DNA of 64,000 nucleotides from Pontivivens ytuae (GCF_015679265.1 NZ_CP064942.1:1954001-2018000), one strand, 5' to 3'; positions 44,818 through 55,326 are shown, counted from the first letter of the stretch. Notes: generated by a model from the letters alone, not told the origin. Numbers and translations: made by a program.

Positions 44818-45803
44818 GCAAACGCTACCAGGTCGTCGGCATCGGCAACGCCATCGTCGACGTGATCGCCCAGACGGATGAGAGCTTTCTGGAGCATATG
44901 GGCATCCACAAGGGGATCATGCAGCTCGTCGAACGCGAGCGGGGCGAGACGCTCTACGCCGCGATGGACGACCGGGTGCAGGCGGCGGGCGGTTCCGTGG
45001 CGAACACGCTGGCGGGCCTCGGGAACATGGGGCGCAAGACGGCGTTCATCGGCCGCGTGCGCGACGATGCGCTGGGCCGGTTCTATGCCGAGGCGATGAC
45101 CGGCGATGGCACGGATTTCCCCAACGGGCCGGTCGGTGCGGGTGAGCTGCCGACGTCGCGCTCGATGATCTTCGTCACCCCGGACGGGGAGCGGTCGATG
45201 AACACCTATCTCGGCATTTCGTCTGAGGTCGGACCATCTGACGTGGACGAGGATGTCGTGGCCGATGCCGAGATCCTGTTTCTGGAGGGCTACCTTTACG
45301 ACAAGGATCAGGGGAAGGAGGCGTTCCACGCCGCGGCCCGCGCGATCCGAAAGGGCGGCGGCATGGCAGGGATCGCCCTGTCCGACCCGTTCTGTGTCGA
45401 TCGGCACCGGGCCGACTTCCAGCGGCTGGTGGCCGAGGAGCTCGACTACGTGATCGGCAACGAGGCGGAGTTCACGACGCTCTACGAGGCGAACGATCTG
45501 GAGGAGGCGCTTGCCGCCGCCTCCTTCGCCTGCCCCTTGGTGGTCTGCACCCGCTCCGGCGACGACGTGGTGCTGATCCGGGGGGAGGAGCGTGTGACGG
45601 TGCCGGTCGAGCGGGTCACGCCAGTGGACGCAACGGGCGCCGGCGATCAGTTCGCGGCGGGCTTCCTGAACGGGCTTGCCACGGGGCGGTCGCTGGAGGT
45701 TTCGGGACGGATGGGCTGCATCGCGGCGGCGGAGGTCATTTCCCACATGGGCGCACGGCCGGAAGCGGATCTGAAGGCGCTGTTCGCACAGGCGGGTCTC
45801 TAG
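44814..45803 (+). CDS. PfkB-family carbohydrate/adenosine kinase
   Basis: A 329-residue ribokinase-fold kinase. The N-terminal GNAIVDVIAQ and AGGSVANTLAGLGNMG, and the C-terminal PVDATGAGDQFAAGFLNGLATG (signature DTGAGD-like with the catalytic Asp), identify it. The sequence type resembles adenosine kinase/sugar kinases common in alphaproteobacteria; the substrate cannot be told here. The start overlaps nth by ATGA with AGGAGAAGA upstream, so it is translationally coupled to nth. Confidence 0.9.
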   Translation: MSKRYQVVGIGNAIVDVIAQTDESFLEHMGIHKGIMQLVERERGETLYAAMDDRVQAAGGSVANTLAGLGNMGRKTAFIGRVRDDALGRFYAEAMTGDGTDFPNGPVGAGELPTSRSMIFVTPDGERSMNTYLGISSEVGPSDVDEDVVADAEILFLEGYLYDKDQGKEAFHAAARAIRKGGGMAGIALSDPFCVDRHRADFQRLVAEELDYVIGNEAEFTTLYEANDLEEALAAASFACPLVVCTRSGDDVVLIRGEERVTVPVERVTPVDATGAGDQFAAGFLNGLATGRSLEVSGRMGCIAAAEVISHMGARPEADLKALFAQAGL

Positions 45804-45811
45804 CGATACCG

Positions 45812-45860
45812 CCCCGGACTTGATCCGGGGCCGTTCCGATCAGTTGCGAAAGGTCCCGGC

Positions 45861-45873
<13 letters not shown>
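45812..45873. repeat. Two small palindromic hairpins between convergent genes
   Basis: CCCCGGA/TCCGGGG (45812-45830, loop CTTGA) and GTCCCGGC/GCCGGGAC (45853-45873). The first, with ACTTGATCCGGGG, is a palindrome type widely scattered in alphaproteobacterial genomes. Together they may act as a terminator for the kinase and dehydratase genes; the second overlaps the end of the dehydratase gene. Confidence 0.55.
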
Positions 45874-46830
<957 letters not shown>

Positions 46831-46850
<20 letters not shown>

Positions 46851-47631
46851 GAACCTCATCGAGGTCGATCTCCTTCGCGGGCGGGTTCCGGTTCGGCTCT
46901 TTCGCGTACTTGAAGAGGTTGAAGTCGCGCCGGTAGATATCGAGCATGATGAAGTTTGACAGGTCGTCGAAATAGTCCTCGATCGGATGCGCCTGCCGCG
47001 GGCCATGATCCGCGCTCTCGTTGAAGCGGGGCATGGTGTCGACATCGATCTCGTGCGCCGTCTCGATCTGGCCGAGCACATGCTTCATCCCGTCCGCGAA
47101 TTGCTCCGTCGGGAAGATGTGGTTGTAGCGCCCGCCGTTGCGGATCATCGTCGAAACGTGGCCGGAGCAGGCCGACCAGTGAATGTCCGGGTCCATCGGC
47201 TTGTGAAAGCGGATGGTGTCGCGCACGAAGAGCAGGAAGCGGCGGAACGACTTGATCTGGTCGAAGTCGCCCTCGACCTCTACGCCGTAGCGCTTGGTGA
47301 GCATCGGCACGAGGTTGCCGCGATACCGCTTTCCGTTGCGCTGGATGCCCGCGATCTTGTCGAAGAAGCTCGACAGGATGCGGCTGTAGGGGTTCCGCAC
47401 GGCGGTGAAGGCGTAGATCTCCCGCTCCGTCACCGCCCTTTCGAGGAGCGGCTTGCTCTCCTCGATCGCCCATTTGTGGATGCCGTCCTGCGCGTCGTGG
47501 ATATCGCCGTCGAAGTACCGCCCGTGATCGGTGTAGTACATGATCTGCCCGATGGTGGAGCAGGCGCATTTGGGCACCACGCGGTACACCACCGAGCGGC
47601 TTTCGGTCATCCAGGTGCCTGGGAAGGGCAT
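46831..47631 (-). CDS. Sulfotransferase family 2 protein
   Basis: A 266-residue protein with the PAPS-binding motifs of the carbohydrate sulfotransferase (HNK-1 type, Sulfotransfer_2) family: VPKCACSTIGQIMYY near residue 20 (5'-phosphosulfate) and TAVRNPYSRILSSF near 96 (3'-phosphate). No signal peptide is visible. It is a third sulfotransferase in the window and shares no close similarity with the other two. It is divergent from a GT14 glycosyltransferase and may sulfate the same glycan. Confidence 0.85.
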
Positions 47632-47717
47632 GAAGCATCCTCGTTCGACGGAGAACCCTTCCTTGACCTCAGCGCCGGACGGGAGTCAAGAAAGCGGGGT
47701 CACCGGACGGGAGCCGC

Positions 47718-49286
47718 ATGGTCCAGATCGCCTATATCCTTCTGTGCCACCGCGACCCGGAGCGCGTGATCGAGCAGGCACGGTTGCTCGTCAGCCACGG
47801 TGACCGCATCGCGATCCACGTGGACAAGAGCGCGCCGGAGGTCTTCGAGAGGATACGCGATGCGCTGAAGGACGACGATCGCGTCACCTTCGCCGAGCGG
47901 GTGAAATGCGGCTGGGGCGAGTGGAGCCTCGTGGCCGCGACCCTCAACGCATTGCGCGCGGCCCGGGAGGCGTTTTCGGAGGCGACGCATTTCTACTTCC
48001 TCTCCGGCGACTGCCTGCCGATCAAGCCGCGCGCCCACATCGCCCGCTTCCTCGCCGACCACGACGCCGATTTCGTGGAGCATCACGACTTCTTCGAGAG
48101 CGAGTGGATCAAGACCGGCATCCGGGAGGAGCGGCTGATCTATCGCCACTTCTTCAACGAGCGCACGCGCAAGCCGCTGTTCTACGGCAGCCTCGCGGTG
48201 CAGAAGACGCTGGGCCTCTCCCGCACGCTGCCCGAGGGCCTGCAGATCCACATCGGCTCGCAATGGTGCGTCCTGCGCCGGGTGACGCTGGAGCGGATCC
48301 TGAAGCTGATCGAGGAGCGGCCCGACATCGTCCGCTTCTTCCGCACGACGTGGATCCCGGACGAGACCTTCTTCCAGAGCCTCGTAATGCACGTCACGCC
48401 GAGGAAGGAGGTTCGGAACCGGACGCTGACCTTCCTCGCCTTCTCCGACTACGGTCTGCCGCTGGTGCTGCATGATGACCATTTCGATCTGATCCGGACG
48501 CAGGGCTACCTCTTCGCCCGCAAGATCTCGCCCAATGCGGATGATCTGCGCCAGCGGTTGACGGAGCTCTATGCAGATCCGGCGGAGGAGGTGGCGACCT
48601 CCGACACCGCACCGCAGCTCTACTCCTACGTCACCGGCCGCGGGCGCATCGGGCGGCGGCATGCGCGGCGGTTCTGGGAGCGCGGCGGCCAGATCGGCCG
48701 CGGGCAGGAGATGCTGGTCGTCGTCTGCAAGAAGTATCACGTCGCCAAGCGCTTTGTCGCGGCCGCCCGCCGCGCCGGCGGCCCACCCGCGCTGGGCTAC
48801 GTGTTCGATGAGGATGCGGGCGCGTTGCCCCCGCTTGGCGGGATCGAGACGTCGAAGGCCAAGCGTGGCCGCCACCGGCGCGCGGTCCTGCGGATGCTCT
48901 TCGAGTATCACGAGACCGACCGGCTGATGATCTGCCTCGACCCCGCCAACATCGACGCGCTGCGCGACATCCGCTCGGACCAGTGCAGCCTGCGCGTGAT
49001 GGAGCTGCGCACCAGTATCGATGATGACTACCTGCTGGGCCACGCCAAGCGGAACCACCTGGTGCCTGAAGGCGCCGCGCTTGCCGAGGCGGGCTCCCTG
49101 ATCGGCACGCTCGACCGCCAGTTCAAGGATGAGAGCGAGGCGATCCGCGACATGGAACTGAGCCGCTTCCACAGCCTCGCACCCTCCGATGGCGCAGATC
49201 GCGCGGCCGAGGAGATCGCCCGCTTCCTCGACCTGCCGCTGGCCGCCGCGCGCGAGATGGCGGCCCAGGAAATCCCCTTCGACTGA
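47718..49286 (+). CDS. GT14 (core-2/I-branching-type) glycosyltransferase with C-terminal extension
   Basis: A 522-residue protein. The first 250 or so residues match GT14: AYILLCHRDPERVIEQARLL, FYFLSGDCLPIKP, GSQWCVLRRVTLERIL and IPDETFFQSLV. The remaining 270 form a separate mixed alpha/beta domain, of the sort called DUF5928 in roseobacters (moderate certainty). The start ATG 47718 has GGGAG upstream. It is divergent from a sulfotransferase gene (86 bases between), suggesting a small surface-glycan unit. Donor and acceptor are unknown. Confidence 0.85.
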   Translation: MVQIAYILLCHRDPERVIEQARLLVSHGDRIAIHVDKSAPEVFERIRDALKDDDRVTFAERVKCGWGEWSLVAATLNALRAAREAFSEATHFYFLSGDCLPIKPRAHIARFLADHDADFVEHHDFFESEWIKTGIREERLIYRHFFNERTRKPLFYGSLAVQKTLGLSRTLPEGLQIHIGSQWCVLRRVTLERILKLIEERPDIVRFFRTTWIPDETFFQSLVMHVTPRKEVRNRTLTFLAFSDYGLPLVLHDDHFDLIRTQGYLFARKISPNADDLRQRLTELYADPAEEVATSDTAPQLYSYVTGRGRIGRRHARRFWERGGQIGRGQEMLVVVCKKYHVAKRFVAAARRAGGPPALGYVFDEDAGALPPLGGIETSKAKRGRHRRAVLRMLFEYHETDRLMICLDPANIDALRDIRSDQCSLRVMELRTSIDDDYLLGHAKRNHLVPEGAALAEAGSLIGTLDRQFKDESEAIRDMELSRFHSLAPSDGADRAAEEIARFLDLPLAAAREMAAQEIPFD

Positions 49287-49304
49287 CCCGTGAGGAGAGC
49301 CCGC

Positions 49305-49691
49305 ATGGCCTACGATTACGACGATCAGAACATCTTCGCGAAGATCCTGCGGGGCGAGATCCCGAACAAGACGGTGATGGAGACGGAGCACTCGCTCGCC
49401 TTCGAGGACATCAACCCGCAGGCACCGCAACACGTTCTGGTGATCCCGAAGGGTGCCTATGTCACCTTCGACCACTTCGCGGCGGAGGCGAGTGACGCGG
49501 AGATCTCGGACTACGTCCGCACGGTCGGGGAGGTCGCCCGCAAGCTCGGCGTGACGCCGGACATGGCCAGCGGCTACCGCATGCTCACCAACGCAGGGCC
49601 GGACGCCCACCAGGAGGTGCCGCACCTCCACGTCCACATCTTCGCCGGGGCGTTCCTGGGGCGGATGATCGACGTGCCGAAGCAGCGTTGA
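49305..49691 (+). CDS. HIT-family (HinT-like) nucleotide hydrolase
   Basis: A 128-residue histidine-triad protein. It has the HIT motif VPHLHVHIF with the catalytic His, and NIFAKILRGEIPNKTVMETE at the start as in HinT proteins, which hydrolyse nucleoside phosphoramidates. TGAGGAGAG lies before the ATG at 49305. It lies 18 bases past the GT14 gene and is probably co-transcribed. Confidence 0.93.
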   Translation: MAYDYDDQNIFAKILRGEIPNKTVMETEHSLAFEDINPQAPQHVLVIPKGAYVTFDHFAAEASDAEISDYVRTVGEVARKLGVTPDMASGYRMLTNAGPDAHQEVPHLHVHIFAGAFLGRMIDVPKQR

Positions 49692-49719
49692 ATTGAAGAA
49701 CCCTCGACGCATGGAGGTC

Positions 49720-49842
49720 CGCGCCCGACCTGGAGGGCGCTTTTGAAACGGATTTGAGGGGCCAGCACCCTAAAGCATCCACGTCGCGCTCTCGGCGTCC
49801 GACATTGCCAACGCGCCCTCCGTGGGGAGGTCGGGCGCGGCC
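49720..49842. repeat. Dispersed inverted-repeat element, copy B
   Basis: A 123-base non-coding element with ends CCGCGCCCGACCTGGAGGGCGC-type (49720-49741) and its reverse complement with a TGGG-like insert (49814-49842). In the opposite orientation it matches the copy at 30591-30715, including the inner GCGTTGG and ATGTCG pieces. It lies between the HIT gene and a glycosyltransferase gene that is convergent with it. Confidence 0.75.
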
Positions 49843-49879
49843 CGGCGGGCAGGCAGGCTGAGTACTCAGATTGCAAACC

Positions 49880-50827
49880 CTATCGCACCCACAGCCGCGC
49901 ATCCTTCAAACGCCGCCGGATAACGGCCTCGTCTTCCGCCACCCCATCGGCAAACATGGCGCGCACCTCGGCGCCGCCACCGCGATAGAGCATCTGGTGA
50001 AACGGTGGATACCGCTTTAGCAGCTTCTTGATCCGCGGCACCTGCGCGACCTCCTCCAGCCGCGCGATCACCGCATCACTCTCCCGCGCATAGGCGAGCG
50101 GCAGAGTGCGCCAGTGACAGGTAATGTCGCCGTCCAGCCCTGGAACGTCCCGCTGCACCCCACCTTCCGCCGCGATGGTCAGCGGTAGCGCGATCTGGTC
50201 GAGCCACGGCGTCAGCGCCTGCTCCTCCAGCACAGGTCCCGGCTCCCGCCAGATCGCCTCCGCGATCTCGTGCCACTGCGCACCGAACCTGTGCGGGCAG
50301 GGCCCCAGAACCCAGCCTGCATTGAAGTAGGGAAAGCGCCGCCAATCGCCGACGGGCCACCGTTCGTCCTCCTGCAACGCGATGCCGAACCGGTTATAGA
50401 GCGCCTGCCATATCTCAGCGCGCTGCTCTTCGGAGCTCACCTTCGGCCAACTCGCCACGCGCCGTAGGCTGGCTGCGGGCCGCTCGAAGAGCTGATCCGG
50501 CAGGTCCGGCTCCCGCAGAAAAAGTGTGTCGGTGTCGAGGAACAGGAACGGCTCGCCCTCGGGCAGGAGACCCAGCGCCTCGATCTTGTTGCCGTGCGGG
50601 TAGGCCGCCCCGAACACCCGGTTGCGCAGGGGAACAACCTCGGCACCCCGCGCGCGATAAAACTCATAGAGATCATCATCCCCGACCCGCGGATCCTCCG
50701 GCCAGAGCGGCCCGGGCTGCGGCTCCGCCAGCAGAACCCGCGTGCTCTTCGGCAGCGATGCGAGCGCCAGAACGGCCTCGTAGGCGAGCCGCCCGCGCTG
50801 CACTACCATCAGGATGTTGAAGCACAT
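49880..50827 (-). CDS. GT-A type glycosyltransferase-like protein
   Basis: A 315-residue protein with FLFLDTDTLFLREPDL near residue 97, a DxD motif placed as in GT8-like glycosyltransferases that use a divalent metal to bind nucleotide sugar. RFPYFNAGWVLGPCP is another typical GT-A block. No signal peptide or membrane segment. ATG 50809 (seventh codon) is an alternative start. Acceptor unknown; it lies away from the main polysaccharide cluster. Confidence 0.72.
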   Translation of the reverse strand: MCFNILMVVQRGRLAYEAVLALASLPKSTRVLLAEPQPGPLWPEDPRVGDDDLYEFYRARGAEVVPLRNRVFGAAYPHGNKIEALGLLPEGEPFLFLDTDTLFLREPDLPDQLFERPAASLRRVASWPKVSSEEQRAEIWQALYNRFGIALQEDERWPVGDWRRFPYFNAGWVLGPCPHRFGAQWHEIAEAIWREPGPVLEEQALTPWLDQIALPLTIAAEGGVQRDVPGLDGDITCHWRTLPLAYARESDAVIARLEEVAQVPRIKKLLKRYPPFHQMLYRGGGAEVRAMFADGVAEDEAVIRRRLKDARLWVR

Positions 50828-50885
50828 ACCCCGCCCGAAGAACCGTTTGCGCTGCCGGCTCTTCTACAGTAAGACCCGCGGCGAC

Positions 50886-50962
50886 GCACCCATAGCTCAG
50901 CTGGATAGAGCGCTGCCCTCCGAAGGCAGAGGTCTCAGGTTCGAATCCTGATGGGTGCGCCA
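50886..50962 (+). tRNA. tRNA-Arg (anticodon CCG)
   Basis: A complete cloverleaf: acceptor GCACCCA/TGGGTGC, D-arm AGCTCAGCTGGATAGAGC, anticodon stem CTGCC/GGCAG with loop CTCCGAA (anticodon CCG, reading CGG), T-arm with GGTTCGAATCC, discriminator G and an encoded CCA (50960-50962). Confidence 0.97.
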
Positions 50963-51196
50963 CCAATTCCTTGAATTGATCCGCTGAATAATCCGTCCAC
51001 CGCAGGCCAGTCGGCACTTTCGTGATGCGGTCCAGATGTTGTCGCTTGCTTGGGGTTCCTGAGGGGCGATCGATCGTCTGCCGGTCATCGCACTTGGTGG
51101 AGCGATGGCTGCAGTACGCCGCGAGATCCGATGCCTTACGACCTCCGCAGACCGGAAAGAATGCCGCTTCCTTCGGATCGCACGCTTGATACATGT
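50963..51196. other. Non-coding stretch between tRNA-Arg and the zinc operon
   Basis: About 230 bases with no credible gene. Long frames on the minus strand here run through the tRNA and contain the typical artefact reading HPSGFEPETSAFGG, so they are rejected. No integrase gene or duplicated tRNA end was seen in the window. Confidence 0.5.
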
Positions 51197-51210
51197 TATG
51201 TTATAACATA
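51197..51210. promoter_or_regulatory. Zur-like operator
   Basis: TATGTTATAACATA is a perfect 14-base palindrome containing ATGTTATAACAT, the core seen in alphaproteobacterial Zur (zinc uptake regulator) sites. It stands alone in an A+T-rich patch just before a set of genes of the zinc-starvation type, which strengthens the call. The likely action is repression when zinc is plentiful. Confidence 0.72.
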
Positions 51211-51242
51211 CTAAGCGTCTATCGAACTCGAAGAGGTGGTTG

Positions 51243-51416
51243 ATGAGCAGGCCTGTGGTCACGCAACAGCGGCTCTCACAGGTGGCGCCTAAGCGTGCCG
51301 TTGGCCTGTCCAAGCAGATCTTCACCAACACAAGCGCGCTGTCCGACCCCGCGCCCGCTGATCCAGACATGATGCGCCACAACGCGACGACGCTCGCGCG
51401 GGCGCTGAGCTCCTGA
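51243..51416 (+). CDS. Short ORF (57 codons) at the head of the zinc operon
   Basis: An ATG at 51243 with GAGG (51233-51236) at good spacing opens a 57-residue frame ending TGA at 51414-51416, 14 bases before the first COG0523 gene. The product ([18 protein letters not shown] start, [13 protein letters not shown] end) is basic and polar with no membrane segment. It lies between the Zur-like box and the operon, so it would be zinc-regulated. It may be a real small protein or a leader; I do not recognise it. Confidence 0.5.
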   Translation: MSRPVVTQQRLSQVAPKRAVGLSKQIFTNTSALSDPAPADPDMMRHNATTLARALSS

Positions 51417-51430
51417 GGAGAGGAAACCCC

Positions 51431-52648
51431 ATGAACGTTCACGATCCCCGCCTGCCCGTCACCGTCCTCTCCGGCTTTCTCGGCGCGGGCAAGACGACGC
51501 TCCTGAACCGCGTCCTGAACAACCGGGACGGCCGCCGCGTCGCGGTCATCGTCAACGACATGTCCGAGGTGAATATCGACGCCGATCTGGTGCGCGCCGA
51601 CACGGAACTCTCCCGCACCGACGAGACGTTGGTGGAGATGTCGAACGGCTGCATCTGCTGCACCCTGCGCGACGACCTGCTGGCCGAGGTGCGGCGCCTC
51701 GCGGCGGAGGGGCGGTTCGATTACCTGCTGATCGAGTCCACCGGCATCTCCGAGCCGCTGCCGGTCGCGGCCACCTTCGACTTCCGCGATGAGGCGGGCG
51801 ACAGCCTGTCCGATGTCGCACGCCTCGACACGATGGTCACGGTCGTGGACGCCGTGAACCTGCTCAAGGACTACTCCAGCCACGACTTCCTGCGCGACCG
51901 GGGCGAGACGCTGGGTGAGGAGGATGAGCGCACGCTCGTCCACCTCCTCACCGACCAGATCGAGTTCGCCGACGTGGTGATCCTCAACAAGGTGGCCGAC
52001 GCGACGCCCGAGCAGGTCGACGCGGCGCGCAAGATCATCCGCAGCCTCAATGCCGACACCCGGATCATCGAGACCAACCACTCGGACGTACCGGCCGACA
52101 CGATCCTCGACACCGGGCTCTTCGACTTCCAGAAGGCGCATGAACATCCGATGTGGGCCAAGGAGCTCTACGGCTTCGCGGATCATGTGCCGGAGACCGA
52201 GGAATACGGCGTGACCAGCTTCGTCTACCGCGCACGCCAGCCCTTCGTGCCGGAAAAGATCATGGAGGTGCTGAACAACGACATGCCGGGTGTGATCCGT
52301 GCGAAGGGACACTTCTGGATCGCGACGCGGCCGGACTGGGTCGCCGAGTTCTCGCTCGCCGGGGCCCTGTCCTCCGTCACCCCGCTCGGCACGTGGTGGG
52401 CCGCGGTGCCCAAGGACCGCTGGCCCGATCACGACGGCGCGCGTGAGTACATGACGCAGCACTGGCAGGAGCCGTGGGGCGACCGCCGGCAGGAGATCGT
52501 CTTCATCGGCAGCGGCATCGATTGGCCGGCGCTGAAGGCGCGGCTCGATGCAGCACTGCTGCCGGCGGTCGTCGCGGGCGGTCTCGATGAGCTGCCCGAC
52601 CTTCCCGATCCGTTCCCGGCCTGGCGCCGGGCGGAGGCTGCGGCATGA
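51431..52648 (+). CDS. COG0523 (CobW/ZigA-type) GTPase, metallochaperone
   Basis: A 405-residue G3E GTPase: Walker [17 protein letters not shown], metal motif NGCICC (CxCC), Walker [11 protein letters not shown] and guanine motif LNKV (VVILNKVAD). The C-terminal CobW_C domain contains GHFWIATRP. The length and the [15 protein letters not shown] end fit the ZigA/YeiR group, induced by zinc shortage and thought to hand zinc to target enzymes. Upstream is a Zur-like box; the stop overlaps the DUF1826 gene start (ATGA). Confidence 0.92.
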   Translation: MNVHDPRLPVTVLSGFLGAGKTTLLNRVLNNRDGRRVAVIVNDMSEVNIDADLVRADTELSRTDETLVEMSNGCICCTLRDDLLAEVRRLAAEGRFDYLLIESTGISEPLPVAATFDFRDEAGDSLSDVARLDTMVTVVDAVNLLKDYSSHDFLRDRGETLGEEDERTLVHLLTDQIEFADVVILNKVADATPEQVDAARKIIRSLNADTRIIETNHSDVPADTILDTGLFDFQKAHEHPMWAKELYGFADHVPETEEYGVTSFVYRARQPFVPEKIMEVLNNDMPGVIRAKGHFWIATRPDWVAEFSLAGALSSVTPLGTWWAAVPKDRWPDHDGAREYMTQHWQEPWGDRRQEIVFIGSGIDWPALKARLDAALLPAVVAGGLDELPDLPDPFPAWRRAEAAA

Positions 52649-53280
52649 CGCTGGTTCGGGAAGTCGTCGAAGACGCCGCGATCGGCGTTGGAGTTGCCGA
52701 CACGGCGGAAGGTCTGTCGGCGCTGCACCAGCCGGGATGCGCCGCCGTGATCTGGCGGCGTCAGACCCCGCCGCACGTTCAGCACTGGCTCGACACGCTG
52801 AAGCCCCAGCAACTGCCGCGCGGCCGCATGATCCTGCATGCGGAAGATGTACGCGATGCGGTGGTGAAGACCTGTGATCTCGCCGGACTGCCGGAGGGGG
52901 CGGAGCGGAACTGGCTGATCGACGACGCCGTGGACCTCGCCGACATGTTCACGGGGCTGGTGAAGGCGCGCCACCTCCGACTGCGGTTCGACGTCGTGAC
53001 CACGAATGCCTGCGAGCGGTTTCACATCGACGCGGTCACGTCGCGGCTCGTCTGCACCTATCGCGGCACCGGGACGCAATACGGGATCTCCCCCGACGGG
53101 GCCGAGCCGCGCCGCGTCTTCACCACACAGACCGGTGCGCCAATCGTCCTGCGCGGCACGCTCTGGCCGGAGCATCCCCGCTCCGGCCTCCTGCACCGTT
53201 CCCCGCCGATCGAGGGAACGGGTGAGACGCGGCTGGTCCTCGTGCTCGATCCGATCTCCGATCCGGAGGAAGAATCCTGA
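52645..53280 (+). CDS. DUF1826 family protein
   Basis: A 211-residue protein with the DUF1826 signature [22 protein letters not shown], in which His and Cys could bind metal. [24 protein letters not shown] closes it. Its function is unknown, and it sits here in a zinc-type operon beside COG0523 genes. It is linked by ATGA and TGATG overlaps to both neighbours, so all three are co-translated. Confidence 0.85.
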   Translation: MTLVREVVEDAAIGVGVADTAEGLSALHQPGCAAVIWRRQTPPHVQHWLDTLKPQQLPRGRMILHAEDVRDAVVKTCDLAGLPEGAERNWLIDDAVDLADMFTGLVKARHLRLRFDVVTTNACERFHIDAVTSRLVCTYRGTGTQYGISPDGAEPRRVFTTQTGAPIVLRGTLWPEHPRSGLLHRSPPIEGTGETRLVLVLDPISDPEEES

Positions 53281-53570
53281 TGTCAGGAAACCGCGGCCGG
53301 ACGAGCCTCAAGTGCCGCCGCCGATCCGAAGACCCGATGCGCGAATACGACCGCCTGCCGACGGAGCTGCGGGCGTGGCTCGCCTCCGCAGCCCTACCGT
53401 GGCGCCCCCGCTCGGTGCGGCGCGCGTTCGAGGCCGCTTACGCTCGCACGCGGGACGAAGCGAGCGCCCTGCGCGAACTCGATCGCCTTCAGAGCAGACT
53501 TCTGGCAAAGGATGCTGGTAAGATCTGGGGGCGAGGGCATCCCCTCGCGATGGGGGAGTTCGAGACATGA
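53280..53570 (+). CDS. Small basic protein (DUF6525-like)
   Basis: A 96-residue, Arg-rich protein. The pattern TSLKCRRRSEDPMREYDRLPTELRAWLASAALPWRP resembles the small roseobacter family DUF6525. It has no signal peptide or cysteine cluster. TGATG joins it to the DUF1826 gene, and its end overlaps the next COG0523 gene. Function unknown. Confidence 0.65.
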   Translation: MSGNRGRTSLKCRRRSEDPMREYDRLPTELRAWLASAALPWRPRSVRRAFEAAYARTRDEASALRELDRLQSRLLAKDAGKIWGRGHPLAMGEFET

Positions 53571-54679
53571 CGCGTATTCCGGTCACGATCCTGACCGGCT
53601 TTCTGGGAGCCGGGAAGACGACGTTGCTCAACCGCCTGATGACGGAACCGGGTTTCGGTGACACGGCGGTGATCGTGAACGAATTCGGTGAGGCGGGCGT
53701 CGACGGCGGTCTTATCGCGCAGGCCGATGACCGCGCCTTCGCCATGTCGACGGGATGCCTGTGCTGCACAGTGACGGGCGACGTCCGGCTGACCCTGCTG
53801 CGCCTGCTGGATGAGGCCGAGCGCGGCGTCGGCCCCAGCTTCTCGCGTGTGGTTATCGAGACGACGGGTCTCGCCGATCCGGCGCCCGTGCTGCAGACCT
53901 TCATGACGAACGACTACATGCTCAGCCGCTTCACGCTGAACGGCGTCGTGACGCTGGTCGACGCCGTGGGCGGTGCGGACGCCATCGAGCGCTTCGATGA
54001 GGCGCAGCGGCAGGCCGCGGTCGCGGACCTCATGATCGTGACGAAGGGCGACCTCGCGCGGGACCCGGCGTCGCAACGGGAACTGGCGGAGCTGCGCCAG
54101 ACCCTCAGCCGGTTGAACCCGAACGCACGTGTGCTCGACGCCGATCAGGTGTCCGCGGAGACGGTCTTCTCCCTCGCCGCCTTCGATCCGTCGGGGAAAG
54201 CGCCGGACGTGCAAGGCTGGCTGCGCTTCGGCCACGACGACCATGCTGGATCCGGCCATCATCACGGTCACGGCCATGATCACCACGGGCACGACCACCA
54301 TCACCACCACGACATCAATGCCCACGGCGACACGGCGTCGGCCTTCTGCTTCTCCGCCACAGGACCGATCGATCCGTGGGCGCTGGAGGATGCGATCGCG
54401 GCCCTTCAGGCGAGCTTCGGCCGCGACCTGTTGCGCATCAAGGGCTTGGTGGAGATCACCGGCCAGCCCTCCAGACCCCGCGTGCTCCATGTCGTGGGCC
54501 ATATCGCCAGCCCACCGCGGCTCATCGACGGGTGGCCGGAGGGGATCGACGCAACGCGCATCGTGGTGATCGTCAGTGGCGATGGCCGCGCGGCCCTGCC
54601 CGAGATGCTCGGACGGTTCCTGCCCGAGCTCCGCCCGTTCGACCGCCTTGCCGCCGAGCCGGTCGCCGCACCCGCATGA
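53567..54679 (+). CDS. COG0523 (CobW-like) GTPase with His-rich metal-binding loop
   Basis: A 370-residue G3E GTPase with Walker [18 protein letters not shown], metal motif TGCLCC, Walker B VIETTGLADPAP and TKGD guanine motif. Between the GTPase and CobW_C domains is a strongly His-rich run (about residues 223-257, with HHHGHGHDHHGHDHHHHH), absent from the first COG0523 protein of this operon. It could store or sense zinc (or Ni/Co). Overlaps the previous and next genes by ATGA. Confidence 0.93.
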   Translation: MTRIPVTILTGFLGAGKTTLLNRLMTEPGFGDTAVIVNEFGEAGVDGGLIAQADDRAFAMSTGCLCCTVTGDVRLTLLRLLDEAERGVGPSFSRVVIETTGLADPAPVLQTFMTNDYMLSRFTLNGVVTLVDAVGGADAIERFDEAQRQAAVADLMIVTKGDLARDPASQRELAELRQTLSRLNPNARVLDADQVSAETVFSLAAFDPSGKAPDVQGWLRFGHDDHAGSGHHHGHGHDHHGHDHHHHHDINAHGDTASAFCFSATGPIDPWALEDAIAALQASFGRDLLRIKGLVEITGQPSRPRVLHVVGHIASPPRLIDGWPEGIDATRIVVIVSGDGRAALPEMLGRFLPELRPFDRLAAEPVAAPA

Positions 54680-55326
54680 TGCCTTCCCTCAGGAATATCG
54701 GCCTGGCGCTTGGCGCCCTCGCGGCGGCGCCCGCCTTCGCCCATCCCCACGTCTTCATCGACGGCGGTGTCGACTTCGTGCTGCGCGAGGGGGCGGTTCT
54801 CGAAGCGCTCGAGGTGACCTGGCTCTACGACGAGTTCGAAACGCTCTACATTCTGTCATCCTACGATATCAGCCTGAACGACGAGGGGGGGCTCGATGAG
54901 GCGGATCGACAGCAGTTGGTGGGGCAGCAACGCGAATGGCCGGAGGATTTCGAGGGCACCGCGCACCTCACGGTGGAGGGCGAAGACATCGCCCTTGAGC
55001 GGCCGAGCGCGCTCGGCGCCCGCCTCGTCGAGGGTCGTCTGGAATTGACCTTCACCCGGCAACTCGAGAGGCCCATCGCGCTGGAGCAGAAGGACGTCGA
55101 ACTCGCCTTCTACGAGGCGACCTATTTCTACGCTCTGTCGATCGCCAATGCGCCGCAACTGCTTGGCGAGCCCGGCGGCTGCGCGGCGCAGGTGGTCCCC
55201 TTCGAGCCCGACACGCAGCTCGCGGCGTTGGAGATGACCCTCTTCGAGCTCGGCCGCGAGGAAACCCCCGCGATCGAGAATGTCGGCGCCCTCTTCGCCG
55301 ACAGGATTGCCCTGCGATGCGACTAA
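54676..55326 (+). CDS. DUF1007 family periplasmic protein (ZevA-like)
   Basis: A 216-residue protein with signal peptide (residues 1-23, cut after PAFA) and the DUF1007 start HPHVFIDGGVDFVL just after it, whose His residues could bind metal. DUF1007 proteins pair with NicO-type permeases; Haemophilus ZevA/ZevB is the described zinc-uptake example. It overlaps the following permease gene by 10 bases. ATG 54676 and ATG 54679 are both possible. Confidence 0.85.
   Translation: MMPSLRNIGLALGALAAAPAFAHPHVFIDGGVDFVLREGAVLEALEVTWLYDEFETLYILSSYDISLNDEGGLDEADRQQLVGQQREWPEDFEGTAHLTVEGEDIALERPSALGARLVEGRLELTFTRQLERPIALEQKDVELAFYEATYFYALSIANAPQLLGEPGGCAAQVVPFEPDTQLAALEMTLFELGREETPAIENVGALFADRIALRCD

Noticed and set aside
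50676-51194. Minus-strand reading through tRNA-Arg giving FKELVAHPSGFEPETSAFGG.
   Set aside because: This is a well-known false protein from antisense tRNA sequence; the tRNA itself is perfect.
50886-51196. tRNA-Arg as an integration site for the zinc operon.
   Set aside because: There is no integrase gene and no second copy of the tRNA 3' end in the window; the operon has the same G+C-rich composition as its neighbours.
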